Assembly (NCBI GenBank): GCA_025451075.1
Contig: JANWLA010000025.1
Span: forward strand, 17,193-81,192
Length of the DNA stretch: 64,000 nt
DNA from: Nitrosotalea sp.
GTDB taxonomy: Archaea > Thermoproteota > Nitrososphaeria > Nitrososphaerales > Nitrosopumilaceae
Reading direction: 5' to 3'
The notes under the pieces are model-generated. The model was not told the DNA's origin. It made no database searches and saw only the letters and a list, made by a program, of their open reading frames with translations. The first letter of the stretch is position 1, and each line of letters opens with the position of its first letter. Positions 9,847 to 18,581 of the stretch are shown here, piece after piece. The translations under genes and the position numbers were made by a program.

Positions 9847-9967
9847 AACTATTTTCCTGCACGTTGACAACAATTAATGGTATTATGGAATGTACTACTG
9901 GAATTGGTCTCAAGTATGTTTTTAACTTCTAGAGATGTGATCTAGTTTGGGGATTAGGGGATACATC

Positions 9968-10063
9968 ATGCATGAAATAATGAAAAAAGAAGAATTGGAG
10001 GCACTTGTAGAGATGACTCTGAAAAACCACAAGATAATTTTCAAAATCCTAGACAAGCGTTGA
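9968..10063 (+). CDS. Putative 31-aa microprotein
   Basis: ATG...TGA: MHEIMKKEELEALVEMTLKNHKIIFKILDKR; below the ORF-track size cut-off. Confidence 0.3.
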   Translation: MHEIMKKEELEALVEMTLKNHKIIFKILDKR

Positions 10064-10152
10064 TTTGCAATATAGTAACAGGTAATAGTGCAAAACTAGC
10101 ATTTTCCATATCCTGCCAACTTTAAATTTAGAATCATGTTTGGTGTAATACA

Positions 10153-10251
10153 ATGGACTGCCCAAAATGCGGCTCGCCTATGGATAAATCGACAAAGCAA
10201 TCACAGACTGTATACACCTGCTTTTGCTGTAACCATACCGTAATCCAGTGA
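10153..10251 (+). CDS. 32-aa zinc-ribbon-like microprotein
   Basis: MDCPKCGSPMDKSTKQSQTVYTCFCCNHTVIQ: CPxCG plus CFCC knuckles; not in the ORF track. Confidence 0.6.
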   Translation: MDCPKCGSPMDKSTKQSQTVYTCFCCNHTVIQ

Positions 10252-10288
10252 AACTAGTTAAATTGCAGATTGGGATACTTATACCAGA

Positions 10289-10588
10289 ATGAGGTTTGAC
10301 GAGTTTTGGGGTATCCTGGCAAAAGAGCTTGTCGAGCCAAAACAGTTTGCAACCCAGACAAAATCGTTTTCTGCCAGGTATTCTGGGGGAAGGATACTAG
10401 TTACCACAAGTGATACCGTATGGCCAATTGAGAGGTCAACTGTGAGGCAGATTTGGACCAAGGCAATATCAATGCACGAGAAAATGAGGTTTGTCCATAC
10501 AAACTATTCACATGAGAACATCCGTACCTCGTCGTACATCATTTCATTGTTAAAGCATTTTGTTGCAGATGAATCCAAGATGGAGTGA
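10289..10588 (+). CDS. Hypothetical protein
   Basis: 99-aa ORF on the same strand as its small neighbours. Confidence 0.5.
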   Translation: MRFDEFWGILAKELVEPKQFATQTKSFSARYSGGRILVTTSDTVWPIERSTVRQIWTKAISMHEKMRFVHTNYSHENIRTSSYIISLLKHFVADESKME

Positions 10589-10632
10589 TGATTTCGATAA
10601 CCGTTATAGCCTTGATGTTGTGATATAATACC

Positions 10633-10773
10633 ATGGAAGAGCGCAAAAAGATGAAGTCAAACACTGAAGACGAGTATAATCAGGCTCTTGCGTCTGACGA
10701 CCCTACTGTAATATCTGAAGAGGAAAAAGAGAGGCTGACGCGCGAGGCAATAAAAAAGTTCAAGTCTTTATGA
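10633..10773 (+). CDS. 46-aa charged microprotein
   Basis: MEERKKMKSNTEDEYNQALASDDPTVISEEEKERLTREAIKKFKSL; stop overlaps the next start (ATGA). Confidence 0.5.
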   Translation: MEERKKMKSNTEDEYNQALASDDPTVISEEEKERLTREAIKKFKSL

Positions 10774-10904
10774 TTAGTCTACAATGGGTTGTAACAGGTA
10801 CTGTGTTGTTTGGTACCATGATTGTATGCGGGATTAGCTTGTATGTAAAAAGACGCAGGGACGCAAAGCTGGAACTTGACAAGGAAAACGAGTTTAGGAT
10901 CTGA
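10770..10904 (+). CDS. 44-aa single-TM microprotein
   Basis: MISLQWVVTGTVLFGTMIVCGISLYVKRRRDAKLELDKENEFRI; ATGA overlap with upstream microprotein. Confidence 0.5.
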   Translation: MISLQWVVTGTVLFGTMIVCGISLYVKRRRDAKLELDKENEFRI

Positions 10905-10985
10905 GTTTTTAAATTAGAATCATATCATTGTGAATTATTTTTTTGTTGCTGGGATGCGCATTTGCTTTATGGTATAGGATATCTC

Positions 10986-11011
10986 TATCCGATATGAAAT
11001 AATATCGGATA
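10986..11011. repeat. Perfect 10-bp inverted repeat with 6-nt loop
   Basis: TATCCGATAT-GAAATA-ATATCGGATA between convergent genes. Confidence 0.85.
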
Positions 11012-11034
11012 AAATACCCGATATTGATGTTATC

Positions 11035-11792
11035 TTACTGGAACACGTCAATCATTTCAAGATGTGATGGCAAAAATTCAAACAAGTCATCTGGGTCTAA
11101 GAGCTCCATTGCACCATGCTGTAACATCTTCTCAGGCCATTTTAGCTGAGTATTTTTCAAGACAGATTTCCAAATGAATAATGGTCTTCCTAGCCTGATT
11201 GCCTCCCAGCCCTGGTACAGCGAGCCGCTGGTATCTCTTGCTTCTACAATTACTGTAGCATCAGAGATTAGTGCCATTGTTTTATTTCGGAGCACAAAAT
11301 TTCGAGGAGTGGTTGGGTGACCTATCTTAAACTGTGAAATTGCAAGGTGATTGCTCATTATTTCGTGTTGGATCTGGGAATTTTTTGCAGGATATGTCCT
11401 GTTCAATGGTGTTCCAAGGACTGCAATAGTCTTTCCACCTAACTTGATGGCAGCAGTGTGGGCTGCTGTATCAATTCCCTCTGAAGTCCGCTAACAATTA
11501 CGACCTAGTTTTTTGCCAGTGCATTTGTGATTGTCTGGGCATCCCCAAGTCCGTTAGTTGATGCTTTTCTTGAGTCAATTATTGAAACCTTAGGCCTTGG
11601 CAATGGAATCTGCATGGGTCCTCTAACATACAGTTCTTTTGGGGCAAATTTTTCTTCGATGTCATTTAGTGGATGACCAAGAAGATTTTCGACCTGCATT
11701 GAGGAAATTTCTGTACCCTTGATCATTTCCATCATACTGTGTTGTAACTTGTTATTATACAACTTTATTGACTTTGAACAAAGTTGCAGCAA
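11035..11792 (-). pseudogene. dprA: DprA/Smf-like protein, disrupted
   Basis: ORFs 11505..11792 and 11035..11406 join as ...LYVRGPMQIPLPRPKVSIIDSRKAST...ALAKN-[TAG]-VVIVSGLQR-[frameshift]-GIDTAAHTAAIKLGGKTIAVLGTPLNRTYP... Confidence 0.75.
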
Positions 11793-12089
11793 GTGAGAAT
11801 TACATCAATTCATGAAAATAAAATGATCGTAGGTGTAATGTGATCGACATGGTGAAATAAAATTAGAAAATCCCAGTTGACGTAATTCTTGAAAAAGATC
11901 TTGAATGGCTGGTTTTGGCATGGCAAAGATATGTGCATTGAACACGGTTTTACTAAAGTTTCATTGAGTGGTTACTGTATTCTGTTAGTTGAAAATCAAA
12001 GAAACCAGAACTTTATCTATATCTTTTCCTGATATTTTTTTACGATTACTATAACCCGGGATGATTTTGGCACTAGCGTCAAGGCATTT

Positions 12090-12770
12090 GTGACTGATTT
12101 TACTGATGTCATGGGGTACTGTGAGTTTAAGATTCCGTTTCTAATCGAAGGTGTCAAGGCTAAGACTGCACAAATGACACTAGGCTCTGAACATCATGAG
12201 GATCTTGAAAGAATAGAGCGTGAGACTGTCACTCCGGTGCCTTTGACTCGTGAAAAACTGCAAGATAAAGAATCTGATATCAGCTTTATGCGAGAAGATG
12301 TTAATACTGTGTTTGTGCATGATTTTGATTTTGAGGGTGTCAAGTCTAGGCTTACATTATTTGGCAGGGCTGACAAGGTGTCTCGAGAAAATGCGGTCTT
12401 GATAGTGTCTGATGATAAGCACACTGCAAATCCTGGCAGGCATGATGCATTGGCTGGGCCATATAACGACCAACTGTTGCAGGTGCTAGCATATCTTCAT
12501 TCAAGATATGATCTTGGTGATTCCTTTGGTCTTGCAGAGATTCCGCACACAAAAAAGATGTACAGGATAAATATTATCGACAGCAAAACCAGGTTAGTCT
12601 ACAAGACATATGAAAATTATGTGAGTGTGGAGCATACTGGACTGTTCCTGGATTATGCCTTGCGGTTTGCAAGAAAGTGTCTGAAATTAGATGGTTTGGT
12701 GCATCACAACAGCAAGCCAAAATGCAAGGCGTGTGGATATTTTGGTGACTGTGCTAATGCTTTGAGATGA
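12090..12770 (+). CDS. Cas4/RecB-like PD-(D/E)XK nuclease
   Basis: N-terminal MGYCEFK, LIVSDDKHT..YNDQLLQVLAYL core, C-terminal KCKACGYFGDC cluster as in Cas4-like proteins; GTG start. Confidence 0.65.
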   Translation: MTDFTDVMGYCEFKIPFLIEGVKAKTAQMTLGSEHHEDLERIERETVTPVPLTREKLQDKESDISFMREDVNTVFVHDFDFEGVKSRLTLFGRADKVSRENAVLIVSDDKHTANPGRHDALAGPYNDQLLQVLAYLHSRYDLGDSFGLAEIPHTKKMYRINIIDSKTRLVYKTYENYVSVEHTGLFLDYALRFARKCLKLDGLVHHNSKPKCKACGYFGDCANALR

Positions 12771-12875
12771 TTTTGGGAAAATTGTGATTATGTTTGAAAT
12801 GACTTTTGTTTTCATAAAAATTATCCATGATTTGACTTTGATCATTCTTAAAACCGTAAGTGGTATAGTGATTTT

Positions 12876-13130
12876 ATGTTTAGAGACTTTCCTGAACTTA
12901 AACCGTCTAAAGGCAAGTTTCGCATCATGGGTATAGAAAAATCTGAGATTCAAGGCGAAGGTCATTGGGTAGTTGAGGATTTTGATAACTGTGATGATGC
13001 AATAAAAAAAGCAAAAGAAATGACTAGAAATGCTTCAAAAGATGCATCTGATCCAAGTGTTGCTACAGTGTTTTACGTATATGATGAAAATGGAACATAT
13101 CTTGGTGGGGATATGTATGATAAAAAATAA
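12876..13130 (+). CDS. Small hypothetical protein
   Basis: 84-aa ORF. Confidence 0.5.
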   Translation: MFRDFPELKPSKGKFRIMGIEKSEIQGEGHWVVEDFDNCDDAIKKAKEMTRNASKDASDPSVATVFYVYDENGTYLGGDMYDKK

Positions 13131-13147
13131 TTTTGTGAATAAACACA

Positions 13148-14641
13148 TTATTTGCTAACAGTTTCAAGCCAGTCCTTGATTACCCTTGTTGCAATACAGT
13201 CGTCTTCGTTATAATCAAGTATTAACTGGAGTTTGTCTTTATTTTTATCTGGATTTGCAACATGGTCAAGATATATTGCAATTGATTCTGTAGCGTCCAC
13301 ATCTTTATGTCTCCATGTAAAGCCTAGGTATTTTGCCACCGGTTTTAGACCATTCCCATAGGTGGGAAAGGCTACTGAATCAGTTGCAACTTTGTGGATA
13401 TCAATCATATGGTCAAAAACCATGTTTTTTGTTTTTTCATCAATTTCATACTTTGTCATCATCTTGTTCAGGTGAGTCTTTTCATAATGGTGATAATGGT
13501 ATATCACGTAATCTTTCTGTTTTTTCATAAAATCCAAAAATTCTAAAAACATCTCCTTTTCATGATCAAGATCATTTGCAATAAACGCTAAGTATTCTTC
13601 TTTGGAGTCTATTCTTACAAGCGCTCCTATGAGATAATCAACCTGGATGACTTCTTCACCGCCCATCATTGAAGGGTCGACTCCTTCCAAGTCTAAAAAT
13701 ATCTCAACTTTACAGGTTGGAAATACTATTGATTCTCTATTTTTTATAATTGGCTCTTTTGATTGGATTGCTTTTGCAGAATAAACAAGCTTGCCTGCAG
13801 TCTTGTCTCCAATTCCTTTGACTTTGACGAGTTTTTGTATGTCTGATCTTGCCAAATCGTGTACTGTCTTGAATCCATGTTCTACTAGCTTGTACTTTAT
13901 TTTCAATGAAACTCCAGCTACAAGTGATATGTCGTTTGTTTCTTCAGCAAGTCTGTTGCAATAACTTTCCCATGGATATCCACAGCTTCCATGGGTTGGT
14001 GAGACATGTTCTTCTTTTGCAAGTATTTTTCTAGTGCCTTTGATTGCTTGCAGTAATAATTCCCGGTATTCACTGTATTGGTATTCAATTTCTTCTCCAT
14101 CGCGGTTTATCAGATAAAATATTTCTGGTGTGACTCCTTGAATTTTTCCCAAGATGTAATTGTAAAATGCGCCTTGAATGACATGATCTTCTCTTATGTT
14201 TTTTGCAAGTTTTATTTCCTTGATTGTATAATGATATTTTCCAAATATGGATTCTTTAGATTCTGATTTTTCAAGAATGTCTATTTCACCTACTAGACCT
14301 TCTGGCAGATAAAACACGGGCATACCCTGCATTACGTTTGTACCTGCAGACATTGACTCTAGAACAATTTTGAAGCCTTCTTCGCGTGTAGCAAATCCAA
14401 TGGGGGTTGCATCAGGGTACTTGGTCTTTACTGTCTGTATTTCATGTTCTCTTCCGCGCTCAAATAATAATTGTTGATACTTACTCATGCTGTCTTTTTC
14501 TTCTTCAGGTGCAAATTTGTTGCAATGAATCTCAAATGGTGAAGTTATGTATCTTGAAACTGTAGTTGCAGTTAATGATTCAAGATTAGTTGGGGTAAGA
14601 CATTTGGCAAATATTTTGTTTATGTCTATGGTTTTTGGCAT
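13148..14641 (-). CDS. TM0106-type RecB-like nuclease with HhH and C-terminal RNase H-like domain
   Basis: HGSCGYPWESYC..., HhH segment VKVKGIGDKTAGKLVYSAKA, EIFLDLEGVDP...YHYHHYEKTHL...YNEDDCIATRVIKDWL. Confidence 0.85.
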   Translation of the reverse strand: MPKTIDINKIFAKCLTPTNLESLTATTVSRYITSPFEIHCNKFAPEEEKDSMSKYQQLLFERGREHEIQTVKTKYPDATPIGFATREEGFKIVLESMSAGTNVMQGMPVFYLPEGLVGEIDILEKSESKESIFGKYHYTIKEIKLAKNIREDHVIQGAFYNYILGKIQGVTPEIFYLINRDGEEIEYQYSEYRELLLQAIKGTRKILAKEEHVSPTHGSCGYPWESYCNRLAEETNDISLVAGVSLKIKYKLVEHGFKTVHDLARSDIQKLVKVKGIGDKTAGKLVYSAKAIQSKEPIIKNRESIVFPTCKVEIFLDLEGVDPSMMGGEEVIQVDYLIGALVRIDSKEEYLAFIANDLDHEKEMFLEFLDFMKKQKDYVIYHYHHYEKTHLNKMMTKYEIDEKTKNMVFDHMIDIHKVATDSVAFPTYGNGLKPVAKYLGFTWRHKDVDATESIAIYLDHVANPDKNKDKLQLILDYNEDDCIATRVIKDWLETVSK

Positions 14642-14802
14642 GTATTGATTTGTGCTATTATGTAGTTTGTATACCCTTTGGAATCTGTTGCTTTCATTGA
14701 TTAATTATAAAATCATAAACGTCATCGATCAGAAATATTGCTAATACAATAACCATCTGTATTTAATTTTCAAAATGTAATCACGCATGCGAGATAGTAA
14801 TA

Positions 14803-15024
14803 ATGAAGACCGCCTCGATCAAATCAATAGTTGCAGCAATGACCGGATTGTCAGGTGCAATTATGGCGGTATGTTATGGTTATGCTAGTAGTTATTCTGC
14901 CATTGTTGGTTTTGGAGCATTTTTTGTTACTCTGGGAATTCAATATGTCTCAATAAAATTCAAAATCATTGTTCCTGCTTTGGCAGTACTAACATATCTG
15001 TTGGCGAAACATCCATGGCATTGA
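14803..15024 (+). CDS. Small membrane protein
   Basis: 73 aa, hydrophobic segments. Confidence 0.5.
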   Translation: MKTASIKSIVAAMTGLSGAIMAVCYGYASSYSAIVGFGAFFVTLGIQYVSIKFKIIVPALAVLTYLLAKHPWH

Positions 15025-15095
15025 TGTTCATCATAATCTTGAATCAAAATGACAATCTCTTTAAATAATGAATATCAAAGAATGAATGAAATCTC

Positions 15096-15854
15096 ATGGC
15101 AACTGGTTCTAAAATAGAATGGACTGAAGCAACATGGAATCCTACTACTGGTTGTACCAAGATATCTTCAGGATGCAAGAACTGCTATGCCGCTACTCTA
15201 TCAAAGCGTCTCAAGGCAATGGGTATGAAAAAATATAAAAATGGATTTGAATTTGCTGAACATTCTGAAGATATTGAATTACCACTTCAATGGAAAAAAC
15301 CAAGAAAAATCTTTGTAAATAGCATGTCTGACCTGTTTCACGAAAAATCTACAATGGAGTTTATTGAAAGATGTTTTGCAGTTATGATGACTGCTAAGTT
15401 ACACACATATCAAGTTCTTACCAAACGACCGAAAAAAATGGCCGAGTTTTCAAAATTATTCTATGCTGATTTCGGTCACACAATCCCAAGTCATATTTGG
15501 ATGGGTACCAGTATAGAAAATGAAGAAAATGTTTGGAGAATAGATGAATTAAGAAATGTAGAATGTGATATCAAATTCATAAGCTTTGAGCCGTTAATTG
15601 GCTCTGTGGGGAAAATAGATCTTGATGGAATTCATTGGGCCATAATTGGAGGGGAGAGTGGATTTGGATTTAGACCTGTTCAAAAGGAATGGATAATGGA
15701 AATAATACGACAATGTAAAAAACAAAACGTCAAAGTATTTTTCAAACAATGGGGAGGGACAAGACCAAAATCTGGTGGAAGGATCATAAATGGAAGAACT
15801 TACGATGAATATCCAAAAATAATAAAATCAATACCTGCTCTTTATGCTCGATAA
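15096..15854 (+). CDS. Phage Gp37/Gp68-like (DUF5131) three-Cys-motif protein
   Basis: KIEWTEATWNPTTGCTKISSGCKNCYA (Cx6Cx2C), VLTKRPKKM, GGESGFGFRPVQKEWI, FFKQWGG. Confidence 0.9.
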   Translation: MATGSKIEWTEATWNPTTGCTKISSGCKNCYAATLSKRLKAMGMKKYKNGFEFAEHSEDIELPLQWKKPRKIFVNSMSDLFHEKSTMEFIERCFAVMMTAKLHTYQVLTKRPKKMAEFSKLFYADFGHTIPSHIWMGTSIENEENVWRIDELRNVECDIKFISFEPLIGSVGKIDLDGIHWAIIGGESGFGFRPVQKEWIMEIIRQCKKQNVKVFFKQWGGTRPKSGGRIINGRTYDEYPKIIKSIPALYAR

Positions 15855-15857
15855 ACT

Positions 15858-16820
15858 TTGAGCAAAAAACCAAAAAATACATTTGATCCTTACAATTGGT
15901 CAAAAAAGAGAATCAATACTCTGATGGATAAAATATCTTCAATCAAAAATGATGGATTGTCTTTATCTCCCGGTCAAATATGGTCTTTGAAAAAATTACT
16001 TTTTCTTGATTACTATGCTAGAGCCTTTGTTACTATAATACGAAAAAATGATTTTCAAAATTGGTATTATGTGGATACACATGCTGGTACAGGAATGATA
16101 GGATTTGAAGAAACAGATTTGATAAAGGAAAGGTTTCCTGGTTCTCCATTGGTAGCAGCATTTCGTTCACCAGAGTTTTCTTTCACTCATTATTTTTTCT
16201 CAGACATTGAAGATAAATCAATTCATTCTCTGAAGGAAAGACTTCAATCTGTAAAACCTTTGACCGGAGCGATAGATTATACAGCTCAGGTGATGGATTT
16301 CAAAAAGACTGTAGAGTTTATAGAAACCAAGAAAAAATTTGGCAATGCTTTTCTAATTTTTGTAGATCCCACTGGATATTCTGAAATAAAATGGGACTTG
16401 ATGAAAAAACTACTCGCAATTAATACTGCTGATATTGTTTTTACATTTATGACTTATTCTATTGCTCTTAACAAAGAAAATACGATGGAAAACCTTGCTA
16501 CTGAACAATCATTTAATGAATTTTTTGGCAATCAAGATTGGAAAAAATGTGAAGATGGAAATGCTTTGGTTGAATTATATCGTCTACAAATGTCTCAATT
16601 TAAAAAATATGTTGAGGTAATTCCGGTCTTTCAAACTGGAGAGCGTAAACTGTATGATTTGATCATTGCAACTAATAGCAAGGGTGGAAGTAATGTTATG
16701 GAAGATACAAGAAGAATAATGGAGGTAACGACGACTGAATTATTCCGAGACGCATTAAAAGTTATTACTGGAAAAACTACAGATCTTACACAGTTTTTCG
16801 GAAATTCGAATCCTAGTTGA
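15858..16820 (+). CDS. tcmP: Three-Cys-motif partner protein TcmP
   Basis: SLKKLLFLDYYARAFVTI...WYYVDTHAGTGMIGFEET; directly downstream of the three-Cys protein; TTG start. Confidence 0.85.
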   Translation: MSKKPKNTFDPYNWSKKRINTLMDKISSIKNDGLSLSPGQIWSLKKLLFLDYYARAFVTIIRKNDFQNWYYVDTHAGTGMIGFEETDLIKERFPGSPLVAAFRSPEFSFTHYFFSDIEDKSIHSLKERLQSVKPLTGAIDYTAQVMDFKKTVEFIETKKKFGNAFLIFVDPTGYSEIKWDLMKKLLAINTADIVFTFMTYSIALNKENTMENLATEQSFNEFFGNQDWKKCEDGNALVELYRLQMSQFKKYVEVIPVFQTGERKLYDLIIATNSKGGSNVMEDTRRIMEVTTTELFRDALKVITGKTTDLTQFFGNSNPS

Positions 16821-17169
16821 CTGACGTTATTTATTCTAAAACAGGCCTGACAAAAAGAAGATTTTGACTCAATAATTTAGTATCCTGTACAAAAATGAGA
16901 TCTATGATCTAATTTTTAATCCCTTACTACAAAAGGAAATGGAGTATTCTATGAAGAAAGAAAATGTCGTAAATGGTCAAATCTCAAAACAATCTACGGT
17001 AGATCTAAAAAACCATGATCACAAGTCTCATCTCTAAACGTCCGTAATGCCAAAAAGTTCTCCATTTCTTGCCTCTATAACTATGCTACTGCTATTTTCT
17101 GGTTATAACATGCTCCTATATCCATAAATAGTATGATCGTGTTAGAACTTTCTAATTGTGGGAAATCAT

Positions 17170-17523
17170 ATGAAAGTATTACTAGTTGATGATAATGACA
17201 CCATTACCGAGATGATGTCAAAGTACCTATCCGCCAAGGGACACCAGTGCTCTGTTGCAAACGACGGTAGGACCGGTCTTGCACTGATCACAGAAAAAAA
17301 GTTTGATGTCGTACTGCTTGACTTGGCCATGCCAGACTTTACTGGAATAGATGTCATAGAAAGTCTGCACAAGAGCGGCAAGATAAAAGAAAACAAGATA
17401 ATCCTGTTTACTGCTTCCTCTGTTACCGACGGAGAAATCGATGCCTTGATAAAAAAAGGCGCACACTCTTGCCTGAAAAAACCCGTCAAGCTTGCAGTGC
17501 TCTTGCAGGTAATTGGGGGCTGA
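17170..17523 (+). CDS. Single-domain response regulator (CheY-like receiver)
   Basis: KVLLVDDND...VVLLDLAMPDFTGI...TASS...KKPVK; ORF track starts at GTG 17158. Confidence 0.85.
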   Translation: MKVLLVDDNDTITEMMSKYLSAKGHQCSVANDGRTGLALITEKKFDVVLLDLAMPDFTGIDVIESLHKSGKIKENKIILFTASSVTDGEIDALIKKGAHSCLKKPVKLAVLLQVIGG

Positions 17524-18554
17524 ATAAAATTACTGACAGCGACGGCAGCGATAAAAAACATGACGGATCATCAAGTGATGATACAAGAAAAATTAAAGAG
17601 CTAGAGCAAGAAAAAGTTCTCTTCAAGGAAATAAACGATCAAGTCTCTGCACAAGCAGACAATCTTGAAAAATCACGCCATGACTTGGAAATAAAGCTAG
17701 GCCAAGAATCACAAAAATCAAAGGAACTAGAGCAAGAAAAGATCATACTCGAAGAAATTGTTGACAGCGCTGAAAAAACTGGACTAACGGTACACAAGAA
17801 ATACTATTCTTCCATGGCAGCAGTTGCAATTGCAGTCTCGCTTGGGTTTGTGGGGTATACATATTATGAAAATCAAGTAATTTCGCATACCGTACTTCCA
17901 ATACAGCAAAACTACAACTCTAACTATCTGATACAAAACCTGCAGGGTGATACCGTTAACACCTGGGTTGCATGGAATATAGCAAATGGGAGAATAATAC
18001 ATATTCATGTTACTAATACCGCAAATGTTCCACAGAATCTCATTGATGCAATAAAAAATGCAATTTTATCCACCCAGACTGTAACCATTGATGACTCTCT
18101 TACAGGAAAGGGACCAAAGGGCTCTTCTTCTGTATATTATGTTGGCTGGGAGGGTGCAGTAGAAAATGCATCAGCAGCACCAACAAAAAGGTACATACCG
18201 CAACAGTTTGACATCAATGGTTCCCCTGATGGAGTCGGAGATATAGAAATAATTCTTACAAATGACATCAACCCTGACGGATATTCAGGATACACAAGAT
18301 CAATTGTAGATGGAAATGAAATCCTAAAATCTAAAATAACAATATTCAAGGTAAACACGCTTGACCCTGACAGGCTGTCATCAATCATACGACACGAGTT
18401 TGGACATGCAATGGGACTTGGACATTCTACTGCTACAGAAGACCTGATGAGCCCAATGCTGCCAGATTACCCGTACATTTCAAGTTGTGATGTTGACACC
18501 CTGAAGGGCTTGTACAATGGAGACCAAAACAGCAAGGTTGTGTGCCAAAAATAA
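17469..18554 (+). CDS. Coiled-coil + single-TM + extracytoplasmic matrixin-like metalloprotease
   Basis: HEFGHAMGLGH zincin motif with downstream LMSPML Met turn; TM MAAVAIAVSLGFVGYTYY; N-terminal coiled coil. Start uncertain (TTG 17469, CTG 17520, or -1 frameshift from the receiver gene). Confidence 0.8.
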   Translation: MPEKTRQACSALAGNWGLNKITDSDGSDKKHDGSSSDDTRKIKELEQEKVLFKEINDQVSAQADNLEKSRHDLEIKLGQESQKSKELEQEKIILEEIVDSAEKTGLTVHKKYYSSMAAVAIAVSLGFVGYTYYENQVISHTVLPIQQNYNSNYLIQNLQGDTVNTWVAWNIANGRIIHIHVTNTANVPQNLIDAIKNAILSTQTVTIDDSLTGKGPKGSSSVYYVGWEGAVENASAAPTKRYIPQQFDINGSPDGVGDIEIILTNDINPDGYSGYTRSIVDGNEILKSKITIFKVNTLDPDRLSSIIRHEFGHAMGLGHSTATEDLMSPMLPDYPYISSCDVDTLKGLYNGDQNSKVVCQK

Positions 18555-18581
18555 GCAACTTTACCATCCTGGAGCATATTC

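Noticed and set aside
12090-12770. CRISPR-associated Cas4 as part of a CRISPR locus
   Set aside because: No repeat-spacer array, cas1 or cas2 anywhere in the window; kept only as a Cas4-like nuclease
16795-16820. tRNA T-arm-like string TTCGAATCC
   Set aside because: No acceptor stem, D-arm or anticodon arm around it; it encodes the last codons of tcmP
16939-17037. Possible 32-aa ORF MEYSMKKENVVNGQISKQSTVDLKNHDHKSHL
   Set aside because: No motif or coupling evidence; too short to support without conservation data
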